A DNA stretch of 20,590 nucleotides from Reclinomonas americana ATCC 50394 (Eukaryota; Jakobida; Jakobea; Jakobida), in assembly GCA_048213135.1 (NCBI GenBank), contig PS015292.1, positions 53,323 to 73,912 on the forward strand. The letters run 5' to 3'. Made by a program: the position numbers and the translations under genes. The notes below the pieces were generated by a model. That model had not been told where the DNA came from. It saw nothing but the letters and a program-made list of their open reading frames with translations, and made no database searches. How positions within the stretch are numbered: the stretch's first letter is position 1; the number at the start of each line of letters is the position of its first letter. This document shows positions 1 to 10,207 of the stretch, piece by piece.

Positions 1-12
1 TGCACTCACTGA

Positions 13-13
<1 letters not shown>

Positions 14-82
<69 letters not shown>
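14..82. repeat. (CA)n microsatellite
   Basis: About 34 uninterrupted CA units. The tract lies outside any gene I can support. A dinucleotide run of this length is normally length-polymorphic. It gives long spurious Val-Cys or Thr-His reading frames, which are not genes. Confidence 0.97.
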
Positions 83-84
<2 letters not shown>

Positions 85-333
85 GGGCTCCGCACTTTCC
101 CATCTCTCGACGTCGACAGCGTTGTCGACGTACGCGTCTCACTCCTCGCTGCGTCCACAGTCGTGCAGTTGCCTCTTATTGGTTGTTCCAGAGTGTTCGA
201 CTGCTTGCGGTGGGTGCCTTGTGCACCCAAATCGTCAAGCCTTTTGTGTCTGGCCATGGAACCGGGAGTGACGATACGAAGGCCATGGCCGACCAGTATC
301 GAGTTGTGGAAGCCATCAAGTCTTTTTTCAATT
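83..333. other. Region without a supported gene; small hairpin
   Basis: No reading frame here connects in phase to the downstream gene or resembles a protein family. It contains one perfect 8-bp inverted repeat (ACGTCGAC at 110-117 and GTCGACGT at 124-131) with a 6-base loop. It may be 5' flank or untranslated leader of the gene starting at 533, but nothing in the sequence proves that. Confidence 0.5.
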
Positions 334-340
334 TGTGCGT

Positions 341-396
<56 letters not shown>

Positions 397-423
397 GCAC
401 ATGTATACACACATGTATACACA
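334..423. repeat. 90-bp alternating purine/pyrimidine tract (Z-DNA-prone)
   Basis: Every base from 334 to 423 alternates purine and pyrimidine without a break. The order is a short GTGC-type start, a (CA)n run to about 381, a (CG)n run to about 398, then a 12-base unit (ACATGTATACAC) repeated in tandem at 399-410 and 411-422. CG and CA alternation is the established sequence preference for left-handed Z-DNA. The tract ends 110 bp before the start codon at 533, so a promoter role is possible but inferred. Confidence 0.85.
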
Positions 424-532
424 ACACACAGATCCGATAGGAACCCATCTCGAACGCTGGCCATGGTAATAATGGACTAATTCTTTTTTCGCGCCCAGCC
501 CACTGTTGGCGGTCATTTGTGTTCACTGGACC

Positions 533-1460
533 ATGGCTACCACTGTACTTATCCGACACCGCAGCAAGGGACTTGCCAACCACTGCGCCGAGTGTCGCTG
601 CAGAGGTTCCTTCGTCACTGTATACCTCTGGGTCGCTCTATCTATCCAGCTCGTCAGCTGCCTTGGCGCACCGTGCGTGGATGCAGTACGACAGAGTATG
701 CTTATTAACGGATGTGATGGTGCACAGTGCGACGAGTTGGACGTTCCATTCGTTGCTCTTGAGCTGATCGCTGTCTGCACAACCGTTGCTGTGCTGGGTG
801 TCGTTTGTGGCGTTTTGATATGTATGCGCTCGCGGAACACTTTAACTGCCCGTTCTCTACGGAACGCTGTTGTCAAGGTTTGTTTCGCTCTTGCTGAGAG
901 TGAGTTTACTCGCCGCAGCCAATTGTGGGTTTTTGTAATTATCTGTGCGCTGCGCTCTCTCAGTCAACTTTAGTTGCAACGTCTGCGACGCTTGTGTCAT
1001 TCGTGCGCGCCGTGGAGTATATTACGGAGCTCACGCATCCAACTGTCGATCTTGACTCTACTTACTATATCACTCATGTAAGCAGCTCGTGTCGTCGCCA
1101 TCCGTGCACGTACCCTCTGTTGTTGTTAACTGACGTCGACTACGTGTCGTATACAAACGGCTCCAGATCGTTGCCTACTGCGCCCTCACCGTCGCTGTTG
1201 CATGGGCGTTGCACCAGTCGAGTGCGGAGACAGATCGTGAGCGCGCAAGGAGTGCTGCTCCGGTGAGACGGCAGCTGCCACATGATGTGCAGCACGCGCA
1301 GATTGAGATGTCTGGCACGTCGGCGCCGGCGACAATTTCCACTGCAACAAGCCAACTTTCAGTCCCTTTTCTGGCCAGTCCCGATCGCGACCACGAAGCA
1401 TTGACGACGATATCTGCCCCTGAGGCAGCGTTGAACGACGTCTATCTAACTCGAGATTAG
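533..1460 (+). CDS. Four-helix membrane protein, 265 aa, unrecognised
   Basis: Three exons: 533-877, 919-1077 and 1167-1460. Removing introns of 41 and 89 nt (GTTTGT...CAG and GTAAGC...CAG, both phase 0) gives one 265-residue frame. The chosen ATG sits in CCATGG. The product has a short basic, Cys-containing N-terminus (HCAECRCRG) and four hydrophobic helices at about residues 26-46, 75-100, 116-145 and 169-185. A Cys-rich loop between the first two carries CLGAPC and CDGAQC. A hydrophilic C-tail of about 80 residues follows. The tetraspan layout with a disulphide-capable first loop resembles claudin/PMP22-like proteins in shape only, and I see no diagnostic family motif. The intron joins restore continuous transmembrane helices, which supports the model. 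An extra upstream 5' exon cannot be excluded. Confidence 0.72.
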
Positions 1461-1791
1461 CTGCCTCGAGGCGAACCAATAATCTTCTAAAAATTAATAT
1501 TCCCGAACTGGATGTGCCATGAACGATTGCAGAAAACGCTTTGCTTCTGTCTACAGTACATGCAAGTGAGTCAAATCCACTGGTCAGGAGCAGCACTTGA
1601 AAAGGCCGCAAACATTTCATCAGTTTTGTTCGAAAATGTATATCGACCTAATTCTCTGTATTCAGCTCTTCGCAAGCCTGCCATAATTTGGGATTTAGGA
1701 GGCCGCCGTACTCCGCCCGGGCCCTAGTACCAACAGACAGGCCGTTGTGGTCGCGAATTTNNNNNNNNNNNNNNNNNNNNAGAGAGAGAGA
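1461..1791. other. Intergenic spacer with 20-base gap
   Basis: This is the spacer between the membrane-protein stop and the giant gene's start codon. An AT-rich stretch just after the stop (around 1480-1503, containing AATAAT and TTAATATT) could serve 3'-end formation. The 20 N at 1761-1780 are followed directly by an AG repeat that abuts the ATG at 1792, so the leader of the next gene is incompletely known. I see no gene here. Confidence 0.6.
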
Positions 1792-4700
1792 ATGGGCCAG
1801 TTAATGTCCCTCGCGGGTGACATACCACACGGTGGTCTGGTCCTCCAACAGGCGCCACCCGCTCCTCAGCAGCAGCAACAGCCTGCCGCCGCCGCTGCCG
1901 CACCTGCTGCTGCTGCAGGCGCGGCCGCCGCTGGTGGTGCCGCTGTCGCACAAGCCGTGCCTGCAGCTGCTGGCGCACCTGCTGCTGCGCCTGCCCCCGC
2001 CGCTGCTGCAGTGGCGGCTGTTGCAGCGGCTGCGGCGGCTCCTGCGGCTGCGGCTGCGGCTGCGGCGGCTGCTGCTGCGGCGGCTATGAACAACCCAGCA
2101 GGTGCAGCAGGCGCGCCCGGTGCTGAGTCGCCTGAGGATGTGCTGTTCTTGTCAACGGCGCTGGAGCGGCTCGCCGACGATGACTATGTCAGTGAGCGGT
2201 ACGATCGCTTTGCGGCGTTGCTGGGGGAGCCACCGCGTGCGGCACTGCGGAAGCTCTTGGAGGCCGTCAAGAGAGAGCGCGAAAAGGGCGACTTGACTGC
2301 GGGGTTTCGGTGGGTGCTCGTGTGGAGCGTGTGAGCGGGCATGAGATAGAGTGGCAGTGAGAGCGACAGTGAGCGAGTGTGTGAGTGTGTGTGAGAGTGT
2401 GTTTGGCGCCATCACCAACATCCCGCGCAACTGCTTGTGTTGTCTCGTGTACGCGCTCCGTTGTTCTCTGCGTGTCATCGCCTTGTGGTGTGTCTGAACA
2501 TGGCGTATGTGCGTTTGGATGGGGGAGAGTGGGGCGCGGGGTGATAGAGCATCGACATTTCCCCCCACGCACGCACGTACGCTGACAACTTCGCGTGGTG
2601 CAGACCCGAGTCGGAGCGTGATCGCCTCAAGAAGCTGGACCGGCTCACGCGGGAGCTTCGGTCGCTGGTCGTGTCGGAGAGCTTCCAGTACGGCGAGCTG
2701 TTTGAGCGTCGCTTCTTGATTTTGGCCAAGATGCACCGATCGCTGCAGAAGCAGAAGCAGTTGAACGAAGTTGAGCTCCCTGCCCGTCGCCCTTCCCCCT
2801 TCCCCCTTTTCCTGTCTCCCATTGTGCTCATGCATCCGTTGCAGGAGCGCCACCGTGTGTTCTCGTCGCTCAAGGAGGTGGAGGCGCGATTGTCGGGCGC
2901 TGCGGTCGCCGGCCAGCAGCGCATGCACCAGGTGGTGGAGACGTCGATCCTCGGTGGCATTCGCCTCATTCTGGCGCTGTTCCGATCGCTGGGTCGCGTC
3001 GACAAGGAGTTGTCGTGGGAATTGCTGCGCTTCCTGCGTGATCAGCTCGGCTCACTCGATCGCTTGAGCCTGGCCAAGGTCCACTCTCACTCTCCCACCT
3101 GCTCGCTCTGTGTTGTTGTTGTTGTGGATAAGCTCACTGTGTCTATACTATGCTACAGAATGCTGGCCTCCCTGCTCCACATCTGTGCAAGGTGGGACTC
3201 GACAGCATTCGCGATTTTCTGCTCAGCATCAGTCGCGACGCTCCGTCGTCACCGTTGCGTCCGTGGCGTGCAGGTTTACTATCTGACTGGTTCATCAGCC
3301 TCTTCAATTGACTGTTGGGTCTTCTCCAATACACAGTGAGGGTCTGGAGGCGCTGAGTCTGCTGACTGGCCTGGCGCTGAATCGAGCCTCGGTGAAGGAG
3401 ATTCTGAGCATTGTGGTGCTGCTGCTGCGTGGCCTCGAGGGGAATGTGGCGGATTCGGTCAACGAGTTGTTGGTGGCCAACTTTTTGGAGCGCTTCGCGC
3501 CCCTTCGTTGCGAGTTGCAACTGTGTGGCTTTGGCGAAACATCTCGTGTCGGTTCGTCGTGCGGCAAATGTACGCACTCAGTCTCACGCACACAGGCACT
3601 GACGTAGTGGTCATTGCGCGCAGCGTCGGTGGCATGGCCGTCGGTGCCGAGTCTGGACGGTCAGAGTGTGTACAGCATTGCGTGCGATGGCGAGTATCTG
3701 TACGTGCACGGCACATTTGGATTGCTGAAACTGGGTTCCGGACTTCACGGGACTACGGCCGGTGGCGTCATCCACCATCTGCCGGGCTTCATGCCCGCCT
3801 CGAGGAGTTCACTGGGCGTTCTCGGACAGCACCTGTTGGTGCGCTCGGTCGAAGTCGCGCCGGCGGCTTTGGTCGTTCTCAGCCTGGACTCGTTGCAGGT
3901 GGGAGAACAAACAGACAGAGAGGAGATGGGTTGACGTAGCTTCTCACACTGCTGTCGTCGTCGTCGTTGTCGAGCAGGAAGTGGGTCGGGTGATGCAGAA
4001 TGGCTCGGGATCGTATGCGACCGACGACAACTCGGCATTCCCACTGTCTGCACTGACGGCACCTGCCGATGGCTCGGCAGTGCATTTCACGCCCGTGTGC
4101 ACCGATGGAAAGCGCGTGTTCCAGATCGTGCGCAGCGACCAAGCCGTGTTTGTGCACGAGTACGACGGCGAGCGATTGCGCCACAGGAAGCGCATTCAAC
4201 TGCGTGGTCGACGCAAGAGTTGAGTCGCCTAATATGGCTTCCGCACAGGGCACACCGTCTGACGCCCTTTCCTCTCTCTCTCTCACTCTCTCTCTCTCTC
4301 AGTCAATGCCAGCGAGGCGGAGCGCTCGTGCATTCATCTTGGTCCGGGGAACTTTGTGACGTTGCGCAACCCACCGGCACTGAATTTTGAGGGTCGTGTG
4401 ACCATTGAGGCGTGGGTGATGCTCGACGAGTTGGTGTCGACCAGCATGTGCAACATTGTGGCGCACGGCAATCCAGTGGCGCCCTACCCGCAGGTGTTCC
4501 TTCGTGTCAACAAGGGTCGTTTTGAGGCCGGCAGTTGCCAGGAGCGTTGCTTTGGTGCTGCCGTGCGCATCCAGCCGCGCGACATTGGTCGCTGGGTGCA
4601 TCTGGCGGCCGTGTATGATGGTGCCAATTGGCACATTCACAAGAACGGCGATCGTGCCGCGTCGTCCGGCTGCCACCACGGCGCCGTGACCATTCATGAT

Positions 4701-7700
4701 GCCGATTGGGTGAGTGCCGCACTCCTCGCCATACTCCGTCCGACTCTTCTCTTTGTGTGACGTCGCCTCCCTCGTAGTGCATCGGCGCCACGAGCGACGG
4801 TGCTTCTCGCTACTTCCCCGGCTGCATCGATGAAGTGCGCATCTGGTCGTGTGCTCGCAAGTCCAACGACCTGAAGCACTACATGCGTCGCACTCTGCGT
4901 GGCGACGAGACGCACTTGCAGGCCTATTTCGGCCTCAATGAGGGCTCGGGACGCACCGTGTTTGACCTGTCGCCCAACGGATTGACGGGATCGTTTGTCG
5001 GCAACCCCAAGTGGCGTCGAGGCGGCGCTCCGATTGAGCTCGGCGATGCTGCATCGGGTGCGTCATCAAGTCTTTTTTTTCGTCTTTCTCGTGAGTTACG
5101 CGTGCTCACTTCTGTGCGGATAAGCAGAGATCAAGTACTTTGAGCCTCGCATCCGCCCACCCACCGACAACTACTCGTGGTACACCAATGGCCAGTTCAT
5201 CGGCGTGGTGCTATCGCCGGAGGACTCGGCATCGCTGTTGGGCGCCGATGGCAAGCCGCATGAGCGCGTGTGCCAGGTGTATTCGCTGGCCGACGGCGCG
5301 CTCACGCGTGAGTGCATTGTCGAGTTGCCGACTGCCAACCCAGGTGGGTGATGTATGTGGAGCGATGCTGCCGGGGAGTATCTATTCTGACAATGTGTTG
5401 GTGCAGTGCTGGCCTTCGACCTGTGGAACAATGTGCTGTGGAGCGTCGTCAACTCGGAGAATGCCATTGTCAGCTGGCAGAATCTCGGCTTTGCGCCGTT
5501 TGAGGATGTGCCTGACATTGACAGTGAGCAGTTCCCACTCAAGGCGGAGACCATTGTCAGCTCACCGTTCTTCAAGGTGCAGGCTGGGAGTATTGCTCCG
5601 CTAGCACGCTGGAGTCTGTACTAATGTTTTGGTGCGCTTCTGTTTCCTAGGGTCATCGTCGTGCCGTGGAGCACTACTCCGTGGAGAAGGTGGTGGTGTG
5701 GGCACTGGCTGCCATGGATCTGTCGATTGGACGCATCGATGCAGCCACGGACAAGGAGCTGTTTGTGCCGTACATTGTGGAGATCGACGAGCACACGTTC
5801 CCGCAGATTTTCCAGGTGCTGGTGCAGCTGCAACGCTTGTACGTCAGCGACAGCGGCGAGTCGCGGCGCGACAAGCTGGTGCACGTGTACGCGCTGCTGG
5901 TGGTGCTGAAGGTGCTGCGAGCCAACCTCAAGCAGCTCGTGCGCATCAACATCAATCCCATTGATTGCGGACTGGGCGCGGAGAGTGAGCCTACGGCGCT
6001 TCGCAAGAAGTACCTCGACGTGTTGTTGGTGCTGGTCGACGAGCAGCCGAAGCATCCGCTTGCCGTCACCGCCCAGGCGGCGATCCAGGCCGAGGTGTGC
6101 AACGTCCTCACCGAGGGCCTCAACGTGTTTGTGCCCTCCATCAATCAGCAGGCAGAGGTCAGTCTGTCTCGGGTACACACTGCGTTGGTGACGTCGCTGC
6201 TGACTTCTATTGTCTCCACCATCCCCAGCTGCTCACCAGCTCAATGGAGAGCCCCGACGCTTTCACAGGCTCGCGCAAGACCCTGTTGGACGCGCTCATG
6301 CGCAAGTTCTCGGAGGTGTCTGCGGCCTTTGAGCTGATGAGCCACAGCACTCCCGCCACGATTCTCAGCAGCGCAGCGGCGGCCGACAGTGGCCACGGCG
6401 ATGTGTCGTTCCGCGTGCAACTGCTGAGTGCCGTGGTCCGTGTCGTTCGCAAGGAGGAGAAGCACGTGCTGGCGTTGGTGCGCGAGGGCGATCCGATTCC
6501 GCCCATGACGGCCATATTGCTGCTGTCCAACCTGGTCAAGGCGTTTTTGAGTGATCTGTGCATGGACTATGTGGAGCGCGACGCGCCGCGCGCATCACAG
6601 GCGGGACCGAACCTGAAGGACATGCGTGACTTTGCTGTGATGTGGCTGGCCGAGAGCAAGGAGGCGTTCCAGGTTTGTGTAATCGGCGGCTGTGTGTGTT
6701 GTGCATATTTGATGTCACCTCTAACTCGTGTGTGACAGAGTGTGGCGGAGATTGCCGAGGGTGTGCAAATGACTGAGATGCTCTCCGAGGCCATCAAGAG
6801 CGGCACCATTCTGGCGCTCTTCCCGGCCGTTGTCGCCTCCCTGTGCCAGTTTGTGCGCATTCCGTCACTGGCGGCCGCGCTGGTGGTGCCAGTGGTCGAC
6901 CTGCTGACCTGCCTGGACTCGATCAACACGAACATTCCGGAACTTTTGCAGGCCGATCGTGAGGTGCTCAAGCTCGCCGACCGTGGTGTCCCGGCGCTGC
7001 AGGAGGAGGTCGTGGAATCGAAGCACCCGTTGCGTTGTCGATACAATCCTTTTGTGGTCGGAGAGCAGTGCACTCATTCCGTGAGTCAGGTATCCGAGCA
7101 ATGTCGAAGAGTGCTTTGTGGTCTCGTTTGCCGGCTGCAAGTACCTGTCGCTGATGTTCGACTCGCAGTGCTGCATGGAGCAAGAGTTCCGCTCCAAGTG
7201 TGATGCATGTTGACGGTCTTGCGTCTTTGACTCACACGCATGGTGTGCAGTTCGGATGTGTTGGAAATCTACGCCGGCTCCAACAGGAGCAGCTCGTTGG
7301 TCGGGCGTTACACTGGCAAGGGTGCGTTGGCGTGACCGATGCAAAGTGCTGTTGCTCACGAGTGTGTGTCTCACTCGCTGTTCCTGTACGCCGGCAGGCA
7401 ACTATCCCAAGGACCAAGTGCGCGTGGAGACCGATTCCCTTCTCTTCTACTTCAAGAGCGACTTTGCAAGCAACAAGCGCGACTTTGGTTACAAGATCAC
7501 AGTTCGTGCCACCTATGAGCATCATCAGCTGTCGATTCCGTGGCTGCTGGATGCCGAAAAGTCTCTTGCGTACCTCGTGGGCAAGGTATGTCATTATTTC
7601 CCCTCTCTGTCGGCTTCACGAAGCTCATTTTCGCCTCTTTGCGTGACGAATAGATTTGCTTGGTGCTGCTGAGTGGATACCCGACGGATGAGCGAGAGGA

Positions 7701-8844
7701 CGCCATGCGCGTGTGGCTTCAGTCGGAGCTGTTGTGTGAGGGTCTGGAGCAGCGATTCTGCAGCGACGACGAGATTGCCGACTTTTTGCCGCTGCTCGAC
7801 GTGCACTCCATGCGCGACTCGGGCACCGACCAGACGTCGTACCACTTCCTGCAGTCGGTGGTCAGCAACACCGACAACGGTCGCAAGTTCATCACACTGC
7901 TGCAGGAGACGGTGCCGTTGGAGGACGACTTGCGCCGCCTCGGGTGGAACGATCGTGAGTTTGTTGTCCCTCTTCCTCACTTGTCTTCGTATCTCTTATA
8001 CACACGCACTCGCAGCGCACGTGAATCAAGCCGTGCGAGCGGTGGTGGCCGTGCTCATCAAGCACAATTGCTGCCTGGAGGAGGCGACCGTGTATGCGTC
8101 GTCGGACGGGCATCGCGACCCACCGGAGGTACTGGAGCGCATTTGGCGCACGGCTAACCGATTGCGTCGCATGATCTGGCAGCGCCGTCATCTGCTCATC
8201 AACACACTCGACGATGCCGGCGACTCCTCATCGTCGTCGGCAGTCGCGGCTGCCGCTTACGAGAATCTGTGTGCGCCCATTGTGGCCAAGTGCGAGTTTA
8301 TGTTGAAACTCGCACAGACGCCCTCCGGCCCCTCGTTCACGCCGGCCACACCGAGCGGCGGTCACTCGTCGAATCCGTTCGTGCTGCAGCAGCCGAACTC
8401 GGCACCGGCCACACCGAGTCCGTCGCGCATGACTCGCACACCGGGCAGTGCCGCACGCAGCCCGCGCAACACCATGAACACGACACCCGAGTTGCGTTCT
8501 CCAACACATTATTCTGCTCAGGCTTTTGGATGTGATTGTACTGATTGGTGGTGTTGTGTGTGTGACGACAGGCACAAGAACTTGATCTCCTGGTCGACTC
8601 TTCGCCGGTGGCGTCATGTGGTGCTCGGTGGCAGCGCGCTGGTGCAGCACGACGACGATGATCGGTTCTCCGTGCTCTGGCGCATCATCCACCAGATGTT
8701 GGACGACGACAAGCCGCTGACCGACGAGTTGACTCTGTTCCTCAATCGGCGTCGTGTGCGTGCCAGTGCTCGTGCCGTGTCGTATCGCACGATTGGCACG
8801 CTGGCCCGCAATCTCGGCATGCATTCGATCCGGCACGATCTGTT
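1792..8844 (+). CDS. Giant HECT-type E3 ligase, N-terminal part (LamG-like, CUB-like)
   Basis: About 1,820 residues in 20 exons: 1792-2309, 2604-2769, 2845-3078, 3159-3262, 3337-3545, 3624-3898, 3978-4203, 4303-4709, 4778-5057, 5128-5343, 5407-5576, 5651-6157, 6229-6672, 6739-7028, 7090-7197, 7251-7321, 7398-7585, 7654-7954, 8016-8490, 8572-8844 (runs into a gap). All 19 introns preserve phase. Order: Ala-rich head (about 20-100); helical segment; beta-rich stretch with CDGEYLYVHGTFGLLKLGSG that looks propeller-like; LamG/concanavalin-A-like domain (about 578-810; NFEGRVTIEAWV, GCIDEVRIW); long alpha-helical region; CUB-like repeat of the ZZEF1 kind (about 1345-1475; HPYPSN, YLSLMFDSQCC, DFGYKITV); Ser/Pro/Thr-rich linker. 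The combination resembles giant HECT ligases such as the HECTD4 and HERC groups; that assignment rests on the SPRY and HECT blocks downstream. The start MGQLMS fits an N-myristoylation signal, untested. Confidence 0.8.
1852..2090 (+). repeat. Ala/Gln low-complexity coding repeat
   Basis: GCN and CAG triplets encode a short Gln run followed by long Ala runs with scattered Pro and Gly, about residues 21-100 of the giant protein. The codons are mixed (GCC, GCT, GCG), so this is an old, imperfect repeat rather than a pure recent triplet expansion. It probably forms a flexible or helical N-terminal tether. It also produces spurious Ala- or Leu-rich frames on both strands. Confidence 0.9.
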
Positions 8845-8895
8845 NNNNNNNNNNNNNNNNNNNNNNNNNNNNNNNNNNNNNNNNNNNNNNNNNNN
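8845..8895. other. Assembly gap (51 N)
   Basis: Unknown bases interrupt the giant gene inside an exon. Coding strand switches from plus to minus across this gap. Confidence 0.99.
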
Positions 8896-10026
8896 CTCGT
8901 TGGTGATGAACACCGGAAGACGAAGCGACGACGAGTGCGCATCCTCCACCAGAGTCTCCTCACGCAGCGGCGAGCACACCACAGCCAGCGCACCGGCCTC
9001 TTGCAGGGTCAAAATCTACGGCATCGAGTCGGTGAGCACAGGACTGATGACGCGCGCCAGTGGACACATGAAGCAACGGACCTTGTCGGCCACCTTGGCG
9101 GTGCATCCGTCCAACAGCACCACATGCCCGTTGATCTCCGATGCCGACGGCTCCTCCGTTGACATCACATACACCATGTCGGCCTCGACGACGGCAGTCG
9201 CACTCAACGGTCGCCCAACATTGACCATGGCCACATTCATCTGACTGGCCATGTACAGCGGTCGGAGCACGACCAAACGAGGCTCCTCTGTGTCGACACG
9301 AGTTTGAGAAACAGGCCAGTGTGACAGCACACGGCTGGATTGGACACGCAACGATGCCGCAGAAGGACGCGCACGCCGGGAACGTCACCAAGCGAAATGT
9401 CTACGATGCGCTCCTGCAGGCGCGCCGACATTTCTTCCAGATCGAGTGTCACGACAGTCTTGGGGTAAGGTGTCGGCTGCGTGGCCAGAGCCACCAACTG
9501 CCGAAGATGTCCTGTGCACAGCAGCAGGTAAGCACCGTCACGCAAGCACACGGAGCGAGAATGAGAGGGAAGCGAGAAAACCAACCGTCACCCAAGAAGC
9601 GGCTCAACAGCATGGTGTGCTTGCGCGCCAACATAGCCACCACGCGCATAGCAGCAGCAGTAAACTGTGCATACACAATGGACTGCATGGGGGCGCTGGC
9701 CATTGACGGTGGGACCTTGGTGAAGGCGCCAAGAGATGAGAAAATGTCCTTGACCCACTCAATGTGACCCGTATCCAGCGTGCCCTGCACGACCTCGTGT
9801 GTCAGACGAACGCGCAATCCGTCTCGTTCGGCACACAACGCAACACGTCCACACACCTCAAAGATGGGGATGACATCCAGCACCTTCGCACTCTCAATGT
9901 CGGCCGGTGAGCTGTCTCGCACGTACTTGAGCGAGTTGGACGACGGGTGGTACGTCATGACAGTGCACCTGTGGTGAAGAAAGGCGCTGAGAACCTTGAG
10001 GAACAAACCTGGTAATGTCTGCAAAT
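8896..10026 (-). CDS. PA-domain segment, likely an inverted part of the giant E3 ligase
   Basis: Read on the minus strand: exons 10026-10009, 9968-9592, 9511-9353, 9287-9082 and 9015-8896, about 295 residues, open at both contig ends. The first half is helical (GTLDTGHIEWVKDIFSSLGA and neighbours). The last two exons form a protease-associated (PA) domain: GRPLSATAVVEADMVYV, then EINGHVVLLDGC, then ADK joined to ILTLQEAGALAVV, then LRLPVFITNE. The join removes a 66-nt intron (9081-9016) whose TAG acceptor would otherwise be an in-frame stop. PA domains are beta-sandwich inserts found in some peptidases, sorting receptors and ubiquitin ligases. The piece has no start, no stop and no room for either in the flanking gaps. 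If this contig is flipped, it falls between the two CUB-like repeats of the giant protein. Domain call good; gene membership is inferred. Confidence 0.66.
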
Positions 10027-10207
10027 NNNNNNNNNNNNNNNNNNNNNNNNNNNNNNNNNNNNNNNNNNNNNNNNNNNNNNNNNNNNNNNNNNNNNNNNNN
10101 NNNNNNNNNNNNNNNNNNNNNNNNNNNNNNNNNNNNNNNNNNNNNNNNNNNNNNNNNNNNNNNNNNNNNNNNNNNNNNNNNNNNNNNNNNNNNNNNNNNN
10201 NNNNNNN
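10027..10207. other. Assembly gap (181 N)
   Basis: Unknown bases. Coding strand switches back to plus on the right side, in the middle of an exon. Confidence 0.99.

Noticed and set aside
6-464. Long frames rich in Val-Cys, Thr-His or Arg-Ala around the CA tracts on both strands
   Set aside because: They are translations of dinucleotide repeats and do not connect in phase to any recognisable protein.
1866-2093. Poly-Ala and Leu/Arg-rich frames opposite or beside the giant gene's head
   Set aside because: GCN repeats give open frames in every phase. Only the plus frame starting at 1792 continues through 19 phase-consistent introns.
9016-9018. In-frame TAG within the PA-domain coding sequence, suggesting a pseudogene or recoded stop
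   Set aside because: The TAG is the acceptor end of a 66-nt intron (9081-9016, minus). Its removal gives a normal PA-domain sequence.
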